Shown piece by piece: positions 35,372 through 47,600 of a stretch of DNA of 64,000 nt (its first letter is position 1; each line of letters starts with the position of its first letter). This DNA is from Calendula officinalis (Eukaryota; Streptophyta; Magnoliopsida; Asterales; Asteraceae). The stretch lies in NCBI GenBank assembly GCA_963853835.1, contig OY970826.1:76874929-76938928 (forward strand), written 5' to 3'. The translations under genes and the position numbers were made by a program. The notes under the pieces are model-generated. The model was given only the letters and a program-made list of their open reading frames with translations, was not told where the DNA came from and did no database searches.

Positions 35372-37030
35372 TGCTTTCTTTTTATTTATATTCCCATGAG
35401 GAATCTTTGTGCGCGTGCATATATATACAAACATGTAAAACCCGATTGTGGGTATTGGCATTAGGGGTTAATGATCCAAATTGAGTTAAATATCATAAAA
35501 TTTAGGCTTAATTTGTTTAATAATTACTCAGTTCAAGTTCAGCCAATTGAGCTAGACCTGAATAATGCTCGAGCTCAAATATTTATATAGTGTTTGAACT
35601 AGAGCTCGATACTCGTTTATTATTCCATATTTTATGAAATGAACTAATTTATAGACTTAAAAAGTTCGTTAATTACACAACTCGTTAACAGATTACACCC
35701 CTATTGATATATGTATATTATTGTACTTATTAGATCAACACTTATATTTATTGTATACAACACTTGTTCGGCTCGTTATGAACAACTCGTTAGGATCGTC
35801 TGACTCGTTCAACTCGAAACTAATAAATGAGCTATCGAACGAGCCAAGTCGATTATTAAATTATTAGGCTCGGCCCTTAAGATTAATCGAGTATTGTTTT
35901 AAGTAAGTATGAAATTTTTTACTCCACTACGGCACTACTGATAAAAGATACTTATAATTTATATATTTTTTATAACTCCACTATTGAGATAAAAATATGA
36001 AATTTTTTGGCAGGGATTTCATATGTAATAATGTTTTAAGATGAAATAAATATTACAACCGAATATAAGTTTGGCAGTAAAATAACATCATGATTCCTGA
36101 GTTTATATATGATTTTACGAGTATATCATTTATATATGAATTGATGAGTTTATGTTTGATTATGACTTTGATTTGAGTTAAATTATGTTTGAATTATGAG
36201 TTTAAGTTTGATTGAATGTTGTTTAGACTTTTAAAAATTTGTTACAGCAAGATATTGATAATGTTCATATTCAAGCTGTTATGGTACTCATGAGAGGAAT
36301 TAGAAGTCAATTGACTGATTATTTTGCCCATTTAAGGGTCACAAGATTTAGCTCTAATGAGTTTGAGTTTGGTATGATGAAAAAAATAGTGAAACAACGT
36401 GTTTACATCTTTGAGATCGTGTTAAATGTGTTTTGATATGACAATTTTTTTTTATCTTTTTATGTATTATATATAATGCAACATTCCCAAATTAACATAG
36501 TTTAATTTTCAACTAAAACATTTAATATTTCGAAAAATATTTGTATTTGGAAAAATGTGATTTCGAGCATGTGACCTTCATGTTATTAGCAAGGGGACAA
36601 TCTCCATTGGCACAACAAAATATACTTATAGGGTATCCGTCACCGCCTTACGCGGATATTAGTACAAGTATGTTGTTTCAATTTTGAGATATCATACCAT
36701 AATGGCTCCCCGAGTGTTTGATCTTATATTTGAGATGTTCACAATCTAAATGATGTCATATTTGTTTTCCTCAATGTTTTAAAACCCGAATTTGAATTGA
36801 GCCGGTTGAGCTCTAAAAATGGTCGAACCAGTCGGGCCGGTTCGACCGAATTACAATATTATTGAGTATTTATATTATACCAAACACTTGATATTCAATC
36901 AGAAATTTTATTTTTCAAACTTCAAAACATATAATAAAACTTCAAAGGTATAATTTTTTTTTCAAATATTACCTTTAATAAAAAATGATAGTAAAAGAAA
37001 AAGTAATGAGGTTACTTGCATTTATCTATA
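35372..37030. other. Gene-free region upstream of RPP2
   Basis: 35520-35890 has GAGCTCGA/ACTCGTT-rich repeat text similar to the block in subtilase intron 2. At 36245-36436 an open stretch (QDIDNVHIQAVMVLMRGIRS and on) follows a TTACAG acceptor-like site and reads like a coding exon. It is isolated, though, and I do not recognise it. Confidence 0.45.
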
Positions 37031-37044
37031 ATTTACTAAAACAA

Positions 37045-37150
37045 AAGACCGGCCCATTGCAACCGTAGCCCATTAAAGAATCCCGCGAAGCTATTAATAG
37101 TTATCAATGGAGTTAGGGTTTCAATCCGACTGCTGCTGAACCCTAAAAAC
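37045..37150 (+). promoter_or_regulatory. RPP2 promoter: site II elements and telo-boxes
   Basis: GGCCCA (37051) and AGCCCA (37067) are TGGGCY site II elements on the minus strand. TTAGGGTTT (37113-37121) and AACCCTAAA (37139-37147) are telo-box motifs. The combination is established for plant ribosomal protein and other translation genes. Confidence 0.75.
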
Positions 37151-37352
37151 ACACTACAGATCGGATTTACCAAATTACAGGTATCGTCTTCCTCAATCCG
37201 AAAATTTCACCGTATGGACACCAGTTTTTGTTTTATTTTTCTTTTGGAAGTTGTATATCTAGCTCCATTTTGTGGAAAATATGTGAATGTACTAACTGTA
37301 CGGATGATCATATGCGATTGGTTTAATGAAAATTGTTGATTCGTGCAGAAAA

Positions 37353-38174
37353 ATGAAGGTTGTTGCTGCGTATTTATTGGCTCTATTGGGCGGTAACACT
37401 TCACCGTCGGCCGAAGATTTGAAGAACATTCTCGGTTCAGGTATTGTTTATATGCAGTGTTTATAGTATTTTAAGCTTTTTATTATCATTATTTATTAAA
37501 AATGTTACAACTTGATACCCTAATCTTGTCATTTTGTACCTCCGTATCACGAAAATGGCTTCTTAGGTTGACTTTGGAAGTAATTCTCTTACATTGATAG
37601 ATAGATTATAGATAGATAGATAGATGATTCTGTAATTGACAGCTTATGTGGTATATATTAATTTTGAAATTGAAATTGAGAAATAAAAGGTTTAAAATTT
37701 CAAATTTAAGACCTTCTTTAAGAAATATGTAATGCTAAACATATATAGAATATAGGAATTCTATATTTTATGCAAATGTTTAAGTAACATGTGAATTACA
37801 TAAACCTTTATTTGCAGTTGGAGCTGATGCAGATGATGAAAGAATTGAATTACTTTTGTGTGAAGTCAAAGGTAAAGACATCACAGAACTAATTGCTGCC
37901 GGAAGGGAGAAACTGGCTTCAGTTCCTTCTGGTGGTGGTGGTGGTGTGGCGGTTGCCGCTGGAACTGGTGGTGGTGGTGCACCTGCTGCCGCCGCTGCAG
38001 TTGAGTCAAAGAAAGAAGAGAAAGTTGAAGAGAAAGAAGAATCCGATGATGTAAGTGTCTTATAATCTCTTATTTTTCTCAACTTAATTCATTTTTGTCT
38101 TGGATTATTTGCTTACTTTTGGTTTTGTTTTTGTTTCTCTTTTTCAGGACATGGGATTCAGTCTGTTTGATTAA
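37353..38174 (+). CDS. RPP2: 60S acidic ribosomal protein P2
   Basis: Coding exons 37353-37440, 37818-38050 and 38148-38174 total 348 nt (115 aa), the usual length. A 5' UTR intron runs from GTATCG at about 37182 to CAG just before the ATG. The protein starts MKVVAAYLLALLGGN, has the KGKDITELIAAGREKLASVP segment, a Gly/Ala-rich hinge, an acidic stretch and the conserved C-terminal DDDMGFSLFD; the last intron splits the acidic DDD run. P2 pairs with P1 on P0 to form the lateral stalk that recruits translation factors. The C-terminal peptide contacts GTPases. Regulation probably follows the site II/telo-box promoter. Confidence 0.97.
37599..37628. repeat. (GATA)n microsatellite in RPP2 intron
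   Basis: A short run of GATAGATA-type units, interrupted once. Confidence 0.85.
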
Positions 38175-38298
38175 GAAGTTGCAGTTTTTGTTACATTGAT
38201 TTCCTTGTTTTTGTAATTTTTTTTAGTTTTGTTACAACTATCGGGATTTTTAATATGCAATTTTTTCGGAGTTTTAACTGTTGTTAGTTTAAGATATA

Positions 38299-38612
38299 CT
38301 TCCTCCGATTTAAAATAAGTGATACACTTTGGGTTTCACGCTTTTTGAGGTAAAAGATATAATAGGGGGGTTATATTAGATTAATTGGATGGTTAGTGGA
38401 GAATGGGTCCTATATTTTTTGAATAAAGTAAGGTTAATGATGTTTAAAAGTAAAAGTAAGAATAGAGGGGTCATTTCACTTTATTAAAGTATGTAGTTAG
38501 TGGGTGTGGGGTCTACTACTTTTTACCAAATAAAGTAAATTTTTAAAATGTATCACTTATTTTGATATACCCATAAATGGAAAGTGTATCACTTATTTTA
38601 AATCGGAGGAAG
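38299..38612. mobile_element. Stowaway-like (Tc1/mariner) MITE
   Basis: 314 bp with near-perfect terminal inverted repeats CTTCCTCCGATTTAAAATAA and the reverse complement TTATTTTAAATCGGAGGAAG, flanked by the dinucleotide TA. This is the standard Stowaway signature. It lies just 3' of RPP2. Confidence 0.92.
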
Positions 38613-38614
38613 TA

Positions 38615-39053
38615 TGAAATTATTAGTCTGGGTGGTTTGCTTTGACATACAAGCTTCTTATTTTGTTATTTAGAGTTTAAGATCCCAGAATGTTTATGAA
38701 TTGAACAAATACGAATTAATAATTTCAAGGTGTTTACTTGATACTAAAATGTTACTTCTTGATTCTAGAAGATATTAATTCCATGATTAAGACCATGGAA
38801 ACTAAAATTATAAAGAACCAAGCAGATGCATGTGCACAGTTTAACCAAACTGTGTGCGCGTTTAACCACCATGAACTGATAATCGAGAAAATAGATTTGG
38901 CATTACTGAGGACTTAAACAACAACATTTTGGATCATTGAAAATTAATTTTACATGAAAATTAACTGAAAACATAACATGTATAGTTCAACTCAATTCGG
39001 CTTGTTGATTCTCGATTTAGGTGGCACGGATCTAAGAGCACAAGGTGTGACCA
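38615..39053. other. Spacer between MITE and hAT element
   Basis: No reading frame or repeat recognised. Confidence 0.5.
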
Positions 39054-39061
39054 TTTTATAC

Positions 39062-42000
39062 TAGAGGTGAACAAAATACCCGAAACCGGAAACCGAACCG
39101 CAACCGAAACCGGTCAAACCCGGTTTTGACCGTAACCGGTTCGGTTATTGAATAACCGACCGGTTACTAACCGGTTATACTATTTTCGACCAAAAACCGG
39201 CCGTAACCGGTTTTTGAAAACCGGTTTTCGGTTATAACGGCAATAACCGGTTTCATAACCGGTTTCTAACCGGTTTTCGCTGTGAAATAGGCTGTTCGAG
39301 ATCAGACCGTTAAAAAACGGTCATATGACCGTTGGGAGTCGTTTTTTGACCGTTGGGAGGGTTTTTTTGGACCATTTTGCCCCCTAAACTCCCCTATAAA
39401 TATAGATCTTGCATTTGGTTAAAATCACAACTTCAAAACACCCAAAAACACTCACCAAACACTTTCAATTAGCAAAAAACATCAAAATGTCGCACCCAAA
39501 CCAAAGCCAAAGTAGTCAAGATTTCACCGGCGTTGGTTCTACTAATGAAGAAACGGCAAGTATTGTTAGAGTTTTGCCAACTACACGAGTTCCCGAACTC
39601 TTTGGACCAAATGGGTCGTTCGACATCGTGGAGTTAAGCAATGGCCAAGTAAAGGCGCATTGTAGAAATTGTGGTCAATTCATGGGAGCTAGTTCCAACT
39701 CGACGATGAGGACACATGTCGCAAAGCATTGTCAAACGATAAGAAGGGGTTCACAACAAGAGGGTCAAGCGACTATGGCACGAGACGGTGGTATCTTTGC
39801 GTACCAAGCGGAACGTTGTCGAGAACATATGGCCAAATTCGTGATTCAACAAGGTTTGCCATTCAACCACTTTGACAACCCAAGATTGACGCGCCTCATC
39901 CAACAAGAGCTTCAACCACGTTATAATCATGTAAGTCGTACTACTCTTAGACGAGATTGTTTAAAACTTTGGAAATTGGCTAAAATTGATCTAGTAAATG
40001 GTTTTGATAATTTAAATACAAGTGTAAACCTAACAACGGACGTTTGGTCGGCGCCTCATGGTTCGCCCGGATCGTACATTTGTGTTACCGCACATTGGAT
40101 CGATCCAAGCACATGGCAAATGATGAAGCGTGTGATCGCGTTTGAAGATTTTCCACATCCCCATACGGGTGAAAATTTATTTTATATGATAAGTCACGTA
40201 ATAAATTTCTATAAATTAAATGGAAAAGTTTTTGCAATCTCGTTTGACAACGCATCTAATAATACAAATGCGGTTGCAAAGCTAATATTATCATTCAAAC
40301 CTCCCGTGAATGGTCTTTTCTTCCATAGTCGGTGTCTCGCACACATTATAAATTTATTTGTGCGAGATGGGTTGAACTCACCGGAGATTGGTGCAATAAC
40401 ACATGACTTTTGGTTGATGCTATGTGATGTTTTTAAAAGGGGTCCAAAACGAGTTAAAAGATATATTCGTTTGTGTAAGCAAACGAATTCACTTTGTTTA
40501 TCACCTAATTGGGACATTACCACTCGTTGGAATTCAAGTTATGACATGTTTGTATGTGGTGTTCGTCAACGTCAAACTTTACAATATTTTCATGACAAAC
40601 TTTTTACAAGGAAACGTGTTAAAGCCAAATTTAGTGACGAAAAATGGGAGGTTATTAAAAAGCTAACCGAATTGTTTAAACTTTTTAAAGATGTAACGGT
40701 TTTAGTCTCCGGTGTTTACTATCCAACAAGTCATTGTGTACTAAAACAACTTTATTTGATGGCTCATAAAATTGATAATTTTGATTTGGAAGGTGGTATT
40801 TATAAAACAATGGTCGCACCAATGAAAACTAAACTAAGAAAATATTTTCGCAAAATACCATTGGCAATTACATGTTCGGCCATGTTAGACCCTACTTTAA
40901 ACAAAATCGGTGTCGAAACCACTATAAGTGCAATTTGTTATGATTTGAAATTGCATTTGGTAAATCCTACATATATTAAAAATGCACAAGATCATTTTTG
41001 GGATAATTTTAAATCATTATTTGGGGTTTATTTTCAAAAGTATGGTGCACCAAATGCTTCTTCAAGTTCGTTTGCCCCAATTTTTGGTGATGTTGATGTT
41101 CCCACCGACCCATTAGCCCATTTATTTAATACTATAAGAGAGGAAACAACTAAACGGCAAAGGGGTGAGAGTAGTGAAGAATCCGCTAATGGCGAATTGT
41201 CGAGATATACGAAAACAAACTTTTTAGGCAATATGACCACTCGAGAAATCGAGCATTTTGATATATTGGCTTGGTGGAAAGAAAGGGAGCCTCAATTTCC
41301 CATTCTAAGCGCCATGGCCAGAGATTTACTAAGTGTCCAAGCTTCTACGGTAGCTTCGGAATCGGCTTTTTCTGTTAGTGGCAGGGTATTATCTATTAGG
41401 AGAACAAGACTCACGCCGGCGTCTTTGGAGATGTGTATTTGCTTGAAGGATCACTTGGATGCGGCGGACCGGATTCAAGACAAACAAAAACTAGAGAAGG
41501 AACTTGACGTTGAAGAAGAACTTCTCGACATGGAAGTTGCTCAAGGTCTTGCAACCTCACTTTCCGATGAAGATATAGCTCAAGAAGGTGATTCGTCCCG
41601 AGCATCTAGCTCCGATGGTTATGAGTATGAAGATAATGACCCACAAGAAGATAGCGACGAGGAGTGAAGATTTGTATTTTAATCGTATTTTTAGTAGTAA
41701 ATCTCGAATCTCGATGATTTTAACGTTTCTATGCTTTCGAACTTTGTATTTTTATGTTTAATTATGTGTACTTGAATGTTTTTAACGTTTCTATGGTTAA
41801 TGAATGTTTGTGTTTTGCTAAAACGTTTAATGGTTGTGTTTGATATCGAATTGCGGCTAAAAAAAAATGGTATTATAGAATAACCGGTCGAAACCGGTTT
41901 TTTTACCGGTTTGTAACCGAACCGGTTACTAACCGAACCGATAACCGGTTACACCGGTTGGGGTTTTCGAATGGCAAAACCGGTTACTAACCGAACCGGT

Positions 42001-42095
42001 TTTTGGTATAACCGGTTATTACGATCGTTGACCAAAACCGGTTACGGTCAAAACCGAAACCGGTTTTTGGCCTAACCGGTTTTTGTGCACCTCTA
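39062..42095 (+). mobile_element. Complete hAT transposon (copy 1)
   Basis: The element is 3034 bp. Terminal inverted repeats are TAGAGGTGAACAAAA at the left and TTTTTGTGCACCTCTA at the right, inside a perfect 8-bp target duplication TTTTATAC (39054-39061 and 42096-42103). Both subterminal regions (39080-39290 and 41880-42090) are packed with AACCGGTT and related ACCGGTTT copies, in both orientations. In hAT elements such subterminal arrays are transposase-binding sites. With an uninterrupted transposase and intact ends this copy is an autonomous candidate. Confidence 0.95.
39487..41667 (+). CDS. hAT transposase (BED zinc finger plus hAT dimerisation domain)
   Basis: 726 aa from ATG at 39487. 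The frame is open for 78 bases upstream but has no earlier ATG. A BED-type finger has C59, C62, H77 and the H81/C82 pair. The RNase H-like catalytic core includes Asp185 (LTTDVWSA) and Asp254 (ISFDNASNN), and a late Glu in SESAFSVSG. The C-terminal dimerisation domain reads WWKEREPQFPILSAMARDLL to RRTRLTPASLEMCICLKDHL. The tail is acidic. It binds the subterminal repeats and moves the element by cut-and-paste. No frameshift or internal stop was seen. It is intronless. Confidence 0.96.
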   Translation: MSHPNQSQSSQDFTGVGSTNEETASIVRVLPTTRVPELFGPNGSFDIVELSNGQVKAHCRNCGQFMGASSNSTMRTHVAKHCQTIRRGSQQEGQATMARDGGIFAYQAERCREHMAKFVIQQGLPFNHFDNPRLTRLIQQELQPRYNHVSRTTLRRDCLKLWKLAKIDLVNGFDNLNTSVNLTTDVWSAPHGSPGSYICVTAHWIDPSTWQMMKRVIAFEDFPHPHTGENLFYMISHVINFYKLNGKVFAISFDNASNNTNAVAKLILSFKPPVNGLFFHSRCLAHIINLFVRDGLNSPEIGAITHDFWLMLCDVFKRGPKRVKRYIRLCKQTNSLCLSPNWDITTRWNSSYDMFVCGVRQRQTLQYFHDKLFTRKRVKAKFSDEKWEVIKKLTELFKLFKDVTVLVSGVYYPTSHCVLKQLYLMAHKIDNFDLEGGIYKTMVAPMKTKLRKYFRKIPLAITCSAMLDPTLNKIGVETTISAICYDLKLHLVNPTYIKNAQDHFWDNFKSLFGVYFQKYGAPNASSSSFAPIFGDVDVPTDPLAHLFNTIREETTKRQRGESSEESANGELSRYTKTNFLGNMTTREIEHFDILAWWKEREPQFPILSAMARDLLSVQASTVASESAFSVSGRVLSIRRTRLTPASLEMCICLKDHLDAADRIQDKQKLEKELDVEEELLDMEVAQGLATSLSDEDIAQEGDSSRASSSDGYEYEDNDPQEDSDEE

Positions 42096-42103
42096 TTTTA
42101 TAC

Positions 42104-42526
42104 CCTGTAACATGACTTATACCACACTGTTACTCTTGTTATAGACATGTTAAAATGAAAATGTTATGACCATGACGGTATATTATTGGATTTTATGTCT
42201 GAAAATTATGTTTAACATGCTAACAATATACCATGTGTATGTTAAAACTATGTTAACCCTATATTAAAACTCGAAAACCTTATAAGATGGTTATAATATT
42301 CATCCACACATACATTAAAACTTTAATGTACAAGATATGTATCAACAAAACATATACGTTTTAACAATCTGGACTAAAAATCGAGTTATTTCTTTTTAAT
42401 TTCAAGATTTATTTTTGTGGTGAAAATTCAATCATAGAAAATAAAAAAATCTAATAAAAGAATACTAAAAAAGAAAATAAATTCTCCAAGTCACCCCTTT
42501 TCTTTCTCCAAATTCCCATCAAAAAG
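42104..42526. promoter_or_regulatory. Upstream region of the LMW phosphatase gene
   Basis: AT-rich sequence after the hAT target duplication. No convincing TATA box could be singled out. A pyrimidine-rich leader (CCCCTTTTCTTTCTCC, about 42494) precedes the ATG. Confidence 0.4.
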
Positions 42527-44053
42527 ATGACGACGCTATACACAAGCAGCCTTCCAATAATCCCCAACTTAACATTTTGTAACACCAAATCCCCCTTTCT
42601 TCCAACCCTAACTCCGCTAAATCCACACCCAAAATTTCAAAGTTCAATTCTTTTTCATCAAAAATCAATAATTAAACAAAACCCCATAACCATAATCACA
42701 TCATCATCATCAATGGCTTCATCAACTCAAACAGATAAAATTACAGAAAAACCCTTTTCTGTTCTCTTTGTGTGTTTGGGGAACATTTGTAGAAGTCCAG
42801 CTGCTGAGGGTGTTTTCACTGATTTGGTTAAAAAAAGAAATATTTCTTCCAAATTCGTCATTGATTCTGCTGGTACCATCAATTATCATGAGGTTTGTTC
42901 TTAATATTTGGAATTAGATATTTTTCATTGTGTTTGTTTATGCATAGTGTATGTACACTGTACGCTACCCCTAAAATTCTGGTGAATCTTCATGGGTTAT
43001 CTTTATTTGCTTAAAAAGATTTACTTTTTTAGGGAAATTTTAAGAGTATTCAATTGTGATTTGATCTTTAATTATATGAATTTCATCCTGAATTACGTTT
43101 TATCATGAGGTTTTTGGGTGATTACATCAATGGGTTTGTTAGTGCATTTTCATGAGTAAAGTAACCTTTATTTTCTAAAAAAGATTGAATTTTTATGAGA
43201 ATTTTAGACGACCCACTTGTGATTTAATCTTTAATTTCTTGAATTTGATTCTGAATTTAAAAAATCTTGATTTCTTGAAGGGGGGTCCAGCAGATTCTCG
43301 AATGAGAGCTGCTTCTAAAAGAAGGGGTATTGAAATCACATCGATATCAAGACCGATTAGGCCCTCAGATTTTATAGAATTTGATCTTATTCTTGCAATG
43401 GACAAACAAAACAAAGGTGAGATTTATATATTTATTTATAATAATTTAAATTTTGGGTGTGCATTTTTAATTAGATTATTGCTACTTGAAGAATCGTAAT
43501 CCAAATTAGATAATGAAATTGCATTTGTGTGTGGATTGCAGAGGATATACTTGCAGCTTTAGAGAGATGGAGTTTTAAAGAGAGTTTACCAGCAGATGCA
43601 TACAAAAAGGTTAAGTTAATGTGCTCTTACTGCAAAAAACATGATGAAACTGAAGTACCTGATCCTTACTATGGTGGCCCACAAGGTTTTGAGAAGGTAA
43701 TCTTTTCATGAATTTAAGTGTTCTACATTTGTTTAATTCGATTTTGTTGCAATTTGTGGGTTCCATTTGATGGTCGAATGGATAAAAATGAGTTAAGTGT
43801 ATAAAGTTGCATGTTTTTTGACACCGAGATGACATTGATTGAGTGTCTTTAGTTTCTTGTGAACTTAAAGCACATAAATACCTAGAAAAAAGTACCATGT
43901 TTAAATCTTTTGTTAGTGACAAGATATTATTTAGTCACTTTAGTGATTAAAATTATTAATCTGGTTTTGCGATTGTTCTTTCAGGTGTTGGATTTGCTTG
44001 AAGATGCGTGTGAATCGCTTTTGGACAGCATTTTGGTTGAAAACAATTCATAA
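42527..44053 (+). CDS. Low-molecular-weight protein tyrosine phosphatase, probably organellar
   Basis: Coding exons 42527-42892, 43281-43416, 43542-43696 and 43985-44053 total 726 nt (241 aa) with matching phases. The first 60-65 residues are Ser/Thr/Pro-rich, nearly without acidic residues, and look like a chloroplast transit peptide. A second in-frame Met (MASSTQT, residue 63) could start a cytosolic form. The catalytic P-loop CLGNICRS has Cys83 and Arg89. The general-acid loop is VPDPYYGG. The enzyme family removes phosphate from phosphotyrosine via a cysteinyl-phosphate. Intron 1 contains an internally duplicated stretch of about 80 bp (TTGTGATTTGATCTTTAATT and TTGTGATTTAATCTTTAATT). Confidence 0.95.
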
Positions 44054-44691
44054 GACAGTTTTGTTTCATTCTTCATTATATCAGTCTCATCATGTTATAT
44101 ATTATATGATTACACGAGAATGAAGTTAATTTTTAGATTTTTACCCTGCTTAATAATGACATACATTAACATTTACCTCTGGTTATCTGTCCAATAATCA
44201 GATGATTTTGTGTCCCATTTGTGATATGATTGTTGCTAAAAGTTGGTTTTGTGTGTCGTTTTAGTCATTCAGTTACTTTTGTGTCTCGTTTTAGCCATTC
44301 AGTTACTGAGACATTATTGGGTTATCAAGTTGCAATGATTAATCAGTAACAAATGTAAAAATACATAATTATTTGAAATTTAATTTAAGAAGAAAAAAAA
44401 ACTTGGATGATTCTTAGAAGTCCATCACATTTTGGTTTTCCTTTCCAACAAAACAAAAAAAAAACCTTTACAGTTACACAATGATATAAGACGAACATCA
44501 TTGTAAAAGTCCTAATCAACATATAACAAGAAATCCAGAAATACAAACTTGATTTACATCTAACAAAAGGCAACACAAACAAGATTTTGTGTGGTTTGCT
44601 TCTTTAAAGTTCCAACTTAGTTGAAAGAAACCCTAAATTTTGTGGTATCTAATACCCTACAACAAAATGCAAACTGTCCATGTGAGATTTT
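44054..44691. other. 3' regions of the convergent phosphatase and HDA9 genes
   Basis: The 3' UTRs of the two convergent genes probably share this 638-bp spacer. No separate feature was seen beyond a duplicated TTTTGTGTCTCGTTTTAGCC/ TTTTGTGTGTCGTTTTAGTC phrase near 44250. Confidence 0.5.
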
Positions 44692-47600
44692 CTAACTGTT
44701 ATCCATGTTATGATCATTATCATTGTCTCCTTCATAGTATTCATCATCACGTTGAATTTGCTTGTCTTGTGTGTGCTCTGTTACAAATTTGATCCATTAA
44801 GGGGTCAAAAGTCGCTCAAATTGTATTCAAAATGTATAAATAAAACCTCAAAATTCTTTTAAGGGGATTTGTACTTACGATCTGTTCGTTCATCAGGATT
44901 CTTCTCATCTTCATCAAAGTCAGGAATATAGAAATCAGGTGGAACCTGCAATATTACCAATTAATCATACATCTTATGTAGCCTAATAATCTTAATCTAA
45001 ACAAAAAGTCACGTTTGGTTGGCTAATTGTTTTAGAAAAAATGCTTTCATTATATATCAAAATTTTAAACTACCCTTCCAATTTACAATGCTTTCTCAAA
45101 ATGGTCCACATGCAATGCACATGGAGAGACTTAACAGAAAAAATTAATGTTAGTGTAAGGGATCGTCGGTGCAAAATATTTCAAAAATAGGAACATCATT
45201 TTAACTTTTGAAGTAAAGGACCATATGTGCAATTTAGAGTAAACCACAGGGACCATCCGTGTAATTTACTCTTATTTTTTTTAATACAACATACCTCTTG
45301 CATCTGTACACTTGGGGCATGTTGAATAGCACGTAAATTTTCCATAACTTGCATCTTTATAGTTCCTAGGTATGATTTGCTATTAAAATTTTCCTGTTCA
45401 CCCAAAAATAAATCAAAACTCACAATTGTTGAAATTAAAAATAAAAAAAATAAAATAAAAAAAGAAGATATGACATACAATATGACCACTTGGAATCCTT
45501 AACGAACACTCAGGAGCAAAGTATTTGATATAATCATTATCTGGGATCTCTGCACTGGCAGAAACAAAGTCAAAAAACAATAAATTAATTAAATACAATT
45601 ACGATAAAAACATATAATACCGTTAGGTAGCTCTGTATCTAAAAGAACTCCTGTTTCAACTGTCCAACACCGAGCTACATTTTCTTTGGTATATCCTCCA
45701 CCACCAGTTACCTGTAAAAATACCTCTTATATTAGTGTCTAGAAAATATAACAGTTAAAATTCAGAAATGCACAAAAAAGAAAAATGAAAATAAAACATA
45801 CCAACAAGGGCAAACCAAACCTTTTCACAAATTTAACACATTCAGCATGTCCTGCAAGAAGCAGTTCAAAAATTAAGAAAAATTAAAAGGTTTCTAATGA
45901 TAATAAATACAATGCAAATGTAAAATTAAAAAAATAAAAAATGAATATAAATTAAATAATAAGTGAATTTTGATAAGGGTAAAACTGGAACCATCTATAG
46001 ATAGGTTAAAGCAGCCCAAACGGTCCCCAGCAAGTGAATCTGCTCCACACTGAAGAACTATCACACCAGGTTGATATGTTTCAACAACCTTTGCAATTAT
46101 CTACAAAATGGGTCATATTTAATAAAATGGTTGACCCGACCCACAAACACTTAGTTTCTTGCCCGTTTTTTAAACTTTTTATAATTATTGTTTTAAAAAA
46201 TGTGTTGAAAATCATGTATAGAAACTTACTGTTTTAAACAATCGAGTAAAGCTGCTGTCATCTATGCCATCTTTCAAAGGAACATTAATTGCATAGAATT
46301 TTCCTTCACGTTCTCCAATTTCCTAAAAATCAATAAATTGTTATAATTCAGGATTTATAGTTACAGTAAACATATTCAAGATATGATCTTTAATTGTATT
46401 AAACACTAATTATACCCAAATTACCCCTTAAACTCATCCATATACACATTACAGTAAACAAATTATTATGCAATTCTGTTCATATATACCTTAACATCAC
46501 CTGAACCAGGAAAGAACAAATTTCCATATTTGTGAAAACTAACAGTCATCACCCTGCAAATTAAATTAAATTAAATTAAACTCTCAATATATATGATTTG
46601 AAAAAAAAAAAAGGATCTTACAAAATTGAGCCACTGAGGCAAACAAAGTCCCACATTTTTAACTCGATATATATTTTATTCTCTTAAAATTTTAAAAATG
46701 TGAGAATGTTTTTACCTGTCAGTGAAGTAAAATGCTTCTTCTACACCATCTCCATGATGAACATCAATATCAATATACAAAACACGTGCATGATATTTTA
46801 GAAGCTCCAAAATTCCCAAAACCAAATCATTAATATAACAAAATCCAGATGCTTCACATTTTTTAGCATGATGTAATCCACCAGCCCAATTAATGGCAAT
46901 ATCACAAAGTTTGTTGTTTAATCTGCGTGCAGCATCTGCTACCAACCATAATTAATTAAATAAACTTAAATAAAAAATTTCTTGAGGTGAAAACTTACCG
47001 AGTGTTCCACCAGCGTATATTTGACAAAATTCGAATAAGTCATCAAATACGGGACAATCTTCTCCAAGTTTAACTGAATACGATTAGTTAGTTAGTTAGT
47101 TAGTTAAATCTCATTGTAATCAGTCATAATAAATTCAAGAATTCAACAAAAAAAAATCTTACACTTTGCCATTTCATCTGGAAACAAATGTTGAGTGTCT
47201 GGGGTTATCCGATGCAAGAATTCCACATAATCAGCTGAGTGAAACTGAGCTAGCTCAACTGGATATGCCTTATGTGGCCTCTGAATTGTAAAAAAAAAAC
47301 ATACATTATACATATTATATATTATTAACAAATTATATTATTAAAGAAACTAACATAAATTTCCATCTTCTTGTGAAGATCATATGAAAGCACCAAATGA
47401 TGAGTCATACATAACCGATGCGGCTTCATCGGATGATTAGGTCCAAAGTAAACATTACCAGCATCTCCTACAAAAGTCAATTACCACAAATTTCACACTC
47501 ATATCTCAGTTTCATAACTGAGTATTAGCAAAATAAACACATCTGTTAAAACCTACAACTATTACAACAGAACATAGATGACTAAGGTTTGATATTATTA

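Noticed and set aside
36239..36436. 65-codon frame after a TTACAG site as a gene
   Set aside because: It reads somewhat like an exon, but no partner exon, start or recognisable domain is present within several kilobases; kept only as a remark.
39409..39486. Upstream extension of the hAT transposase frame
   Set aside because: The frame is open but contains no ATG before 39487; the extension is leader sequence and is nearly identical in copy 2.
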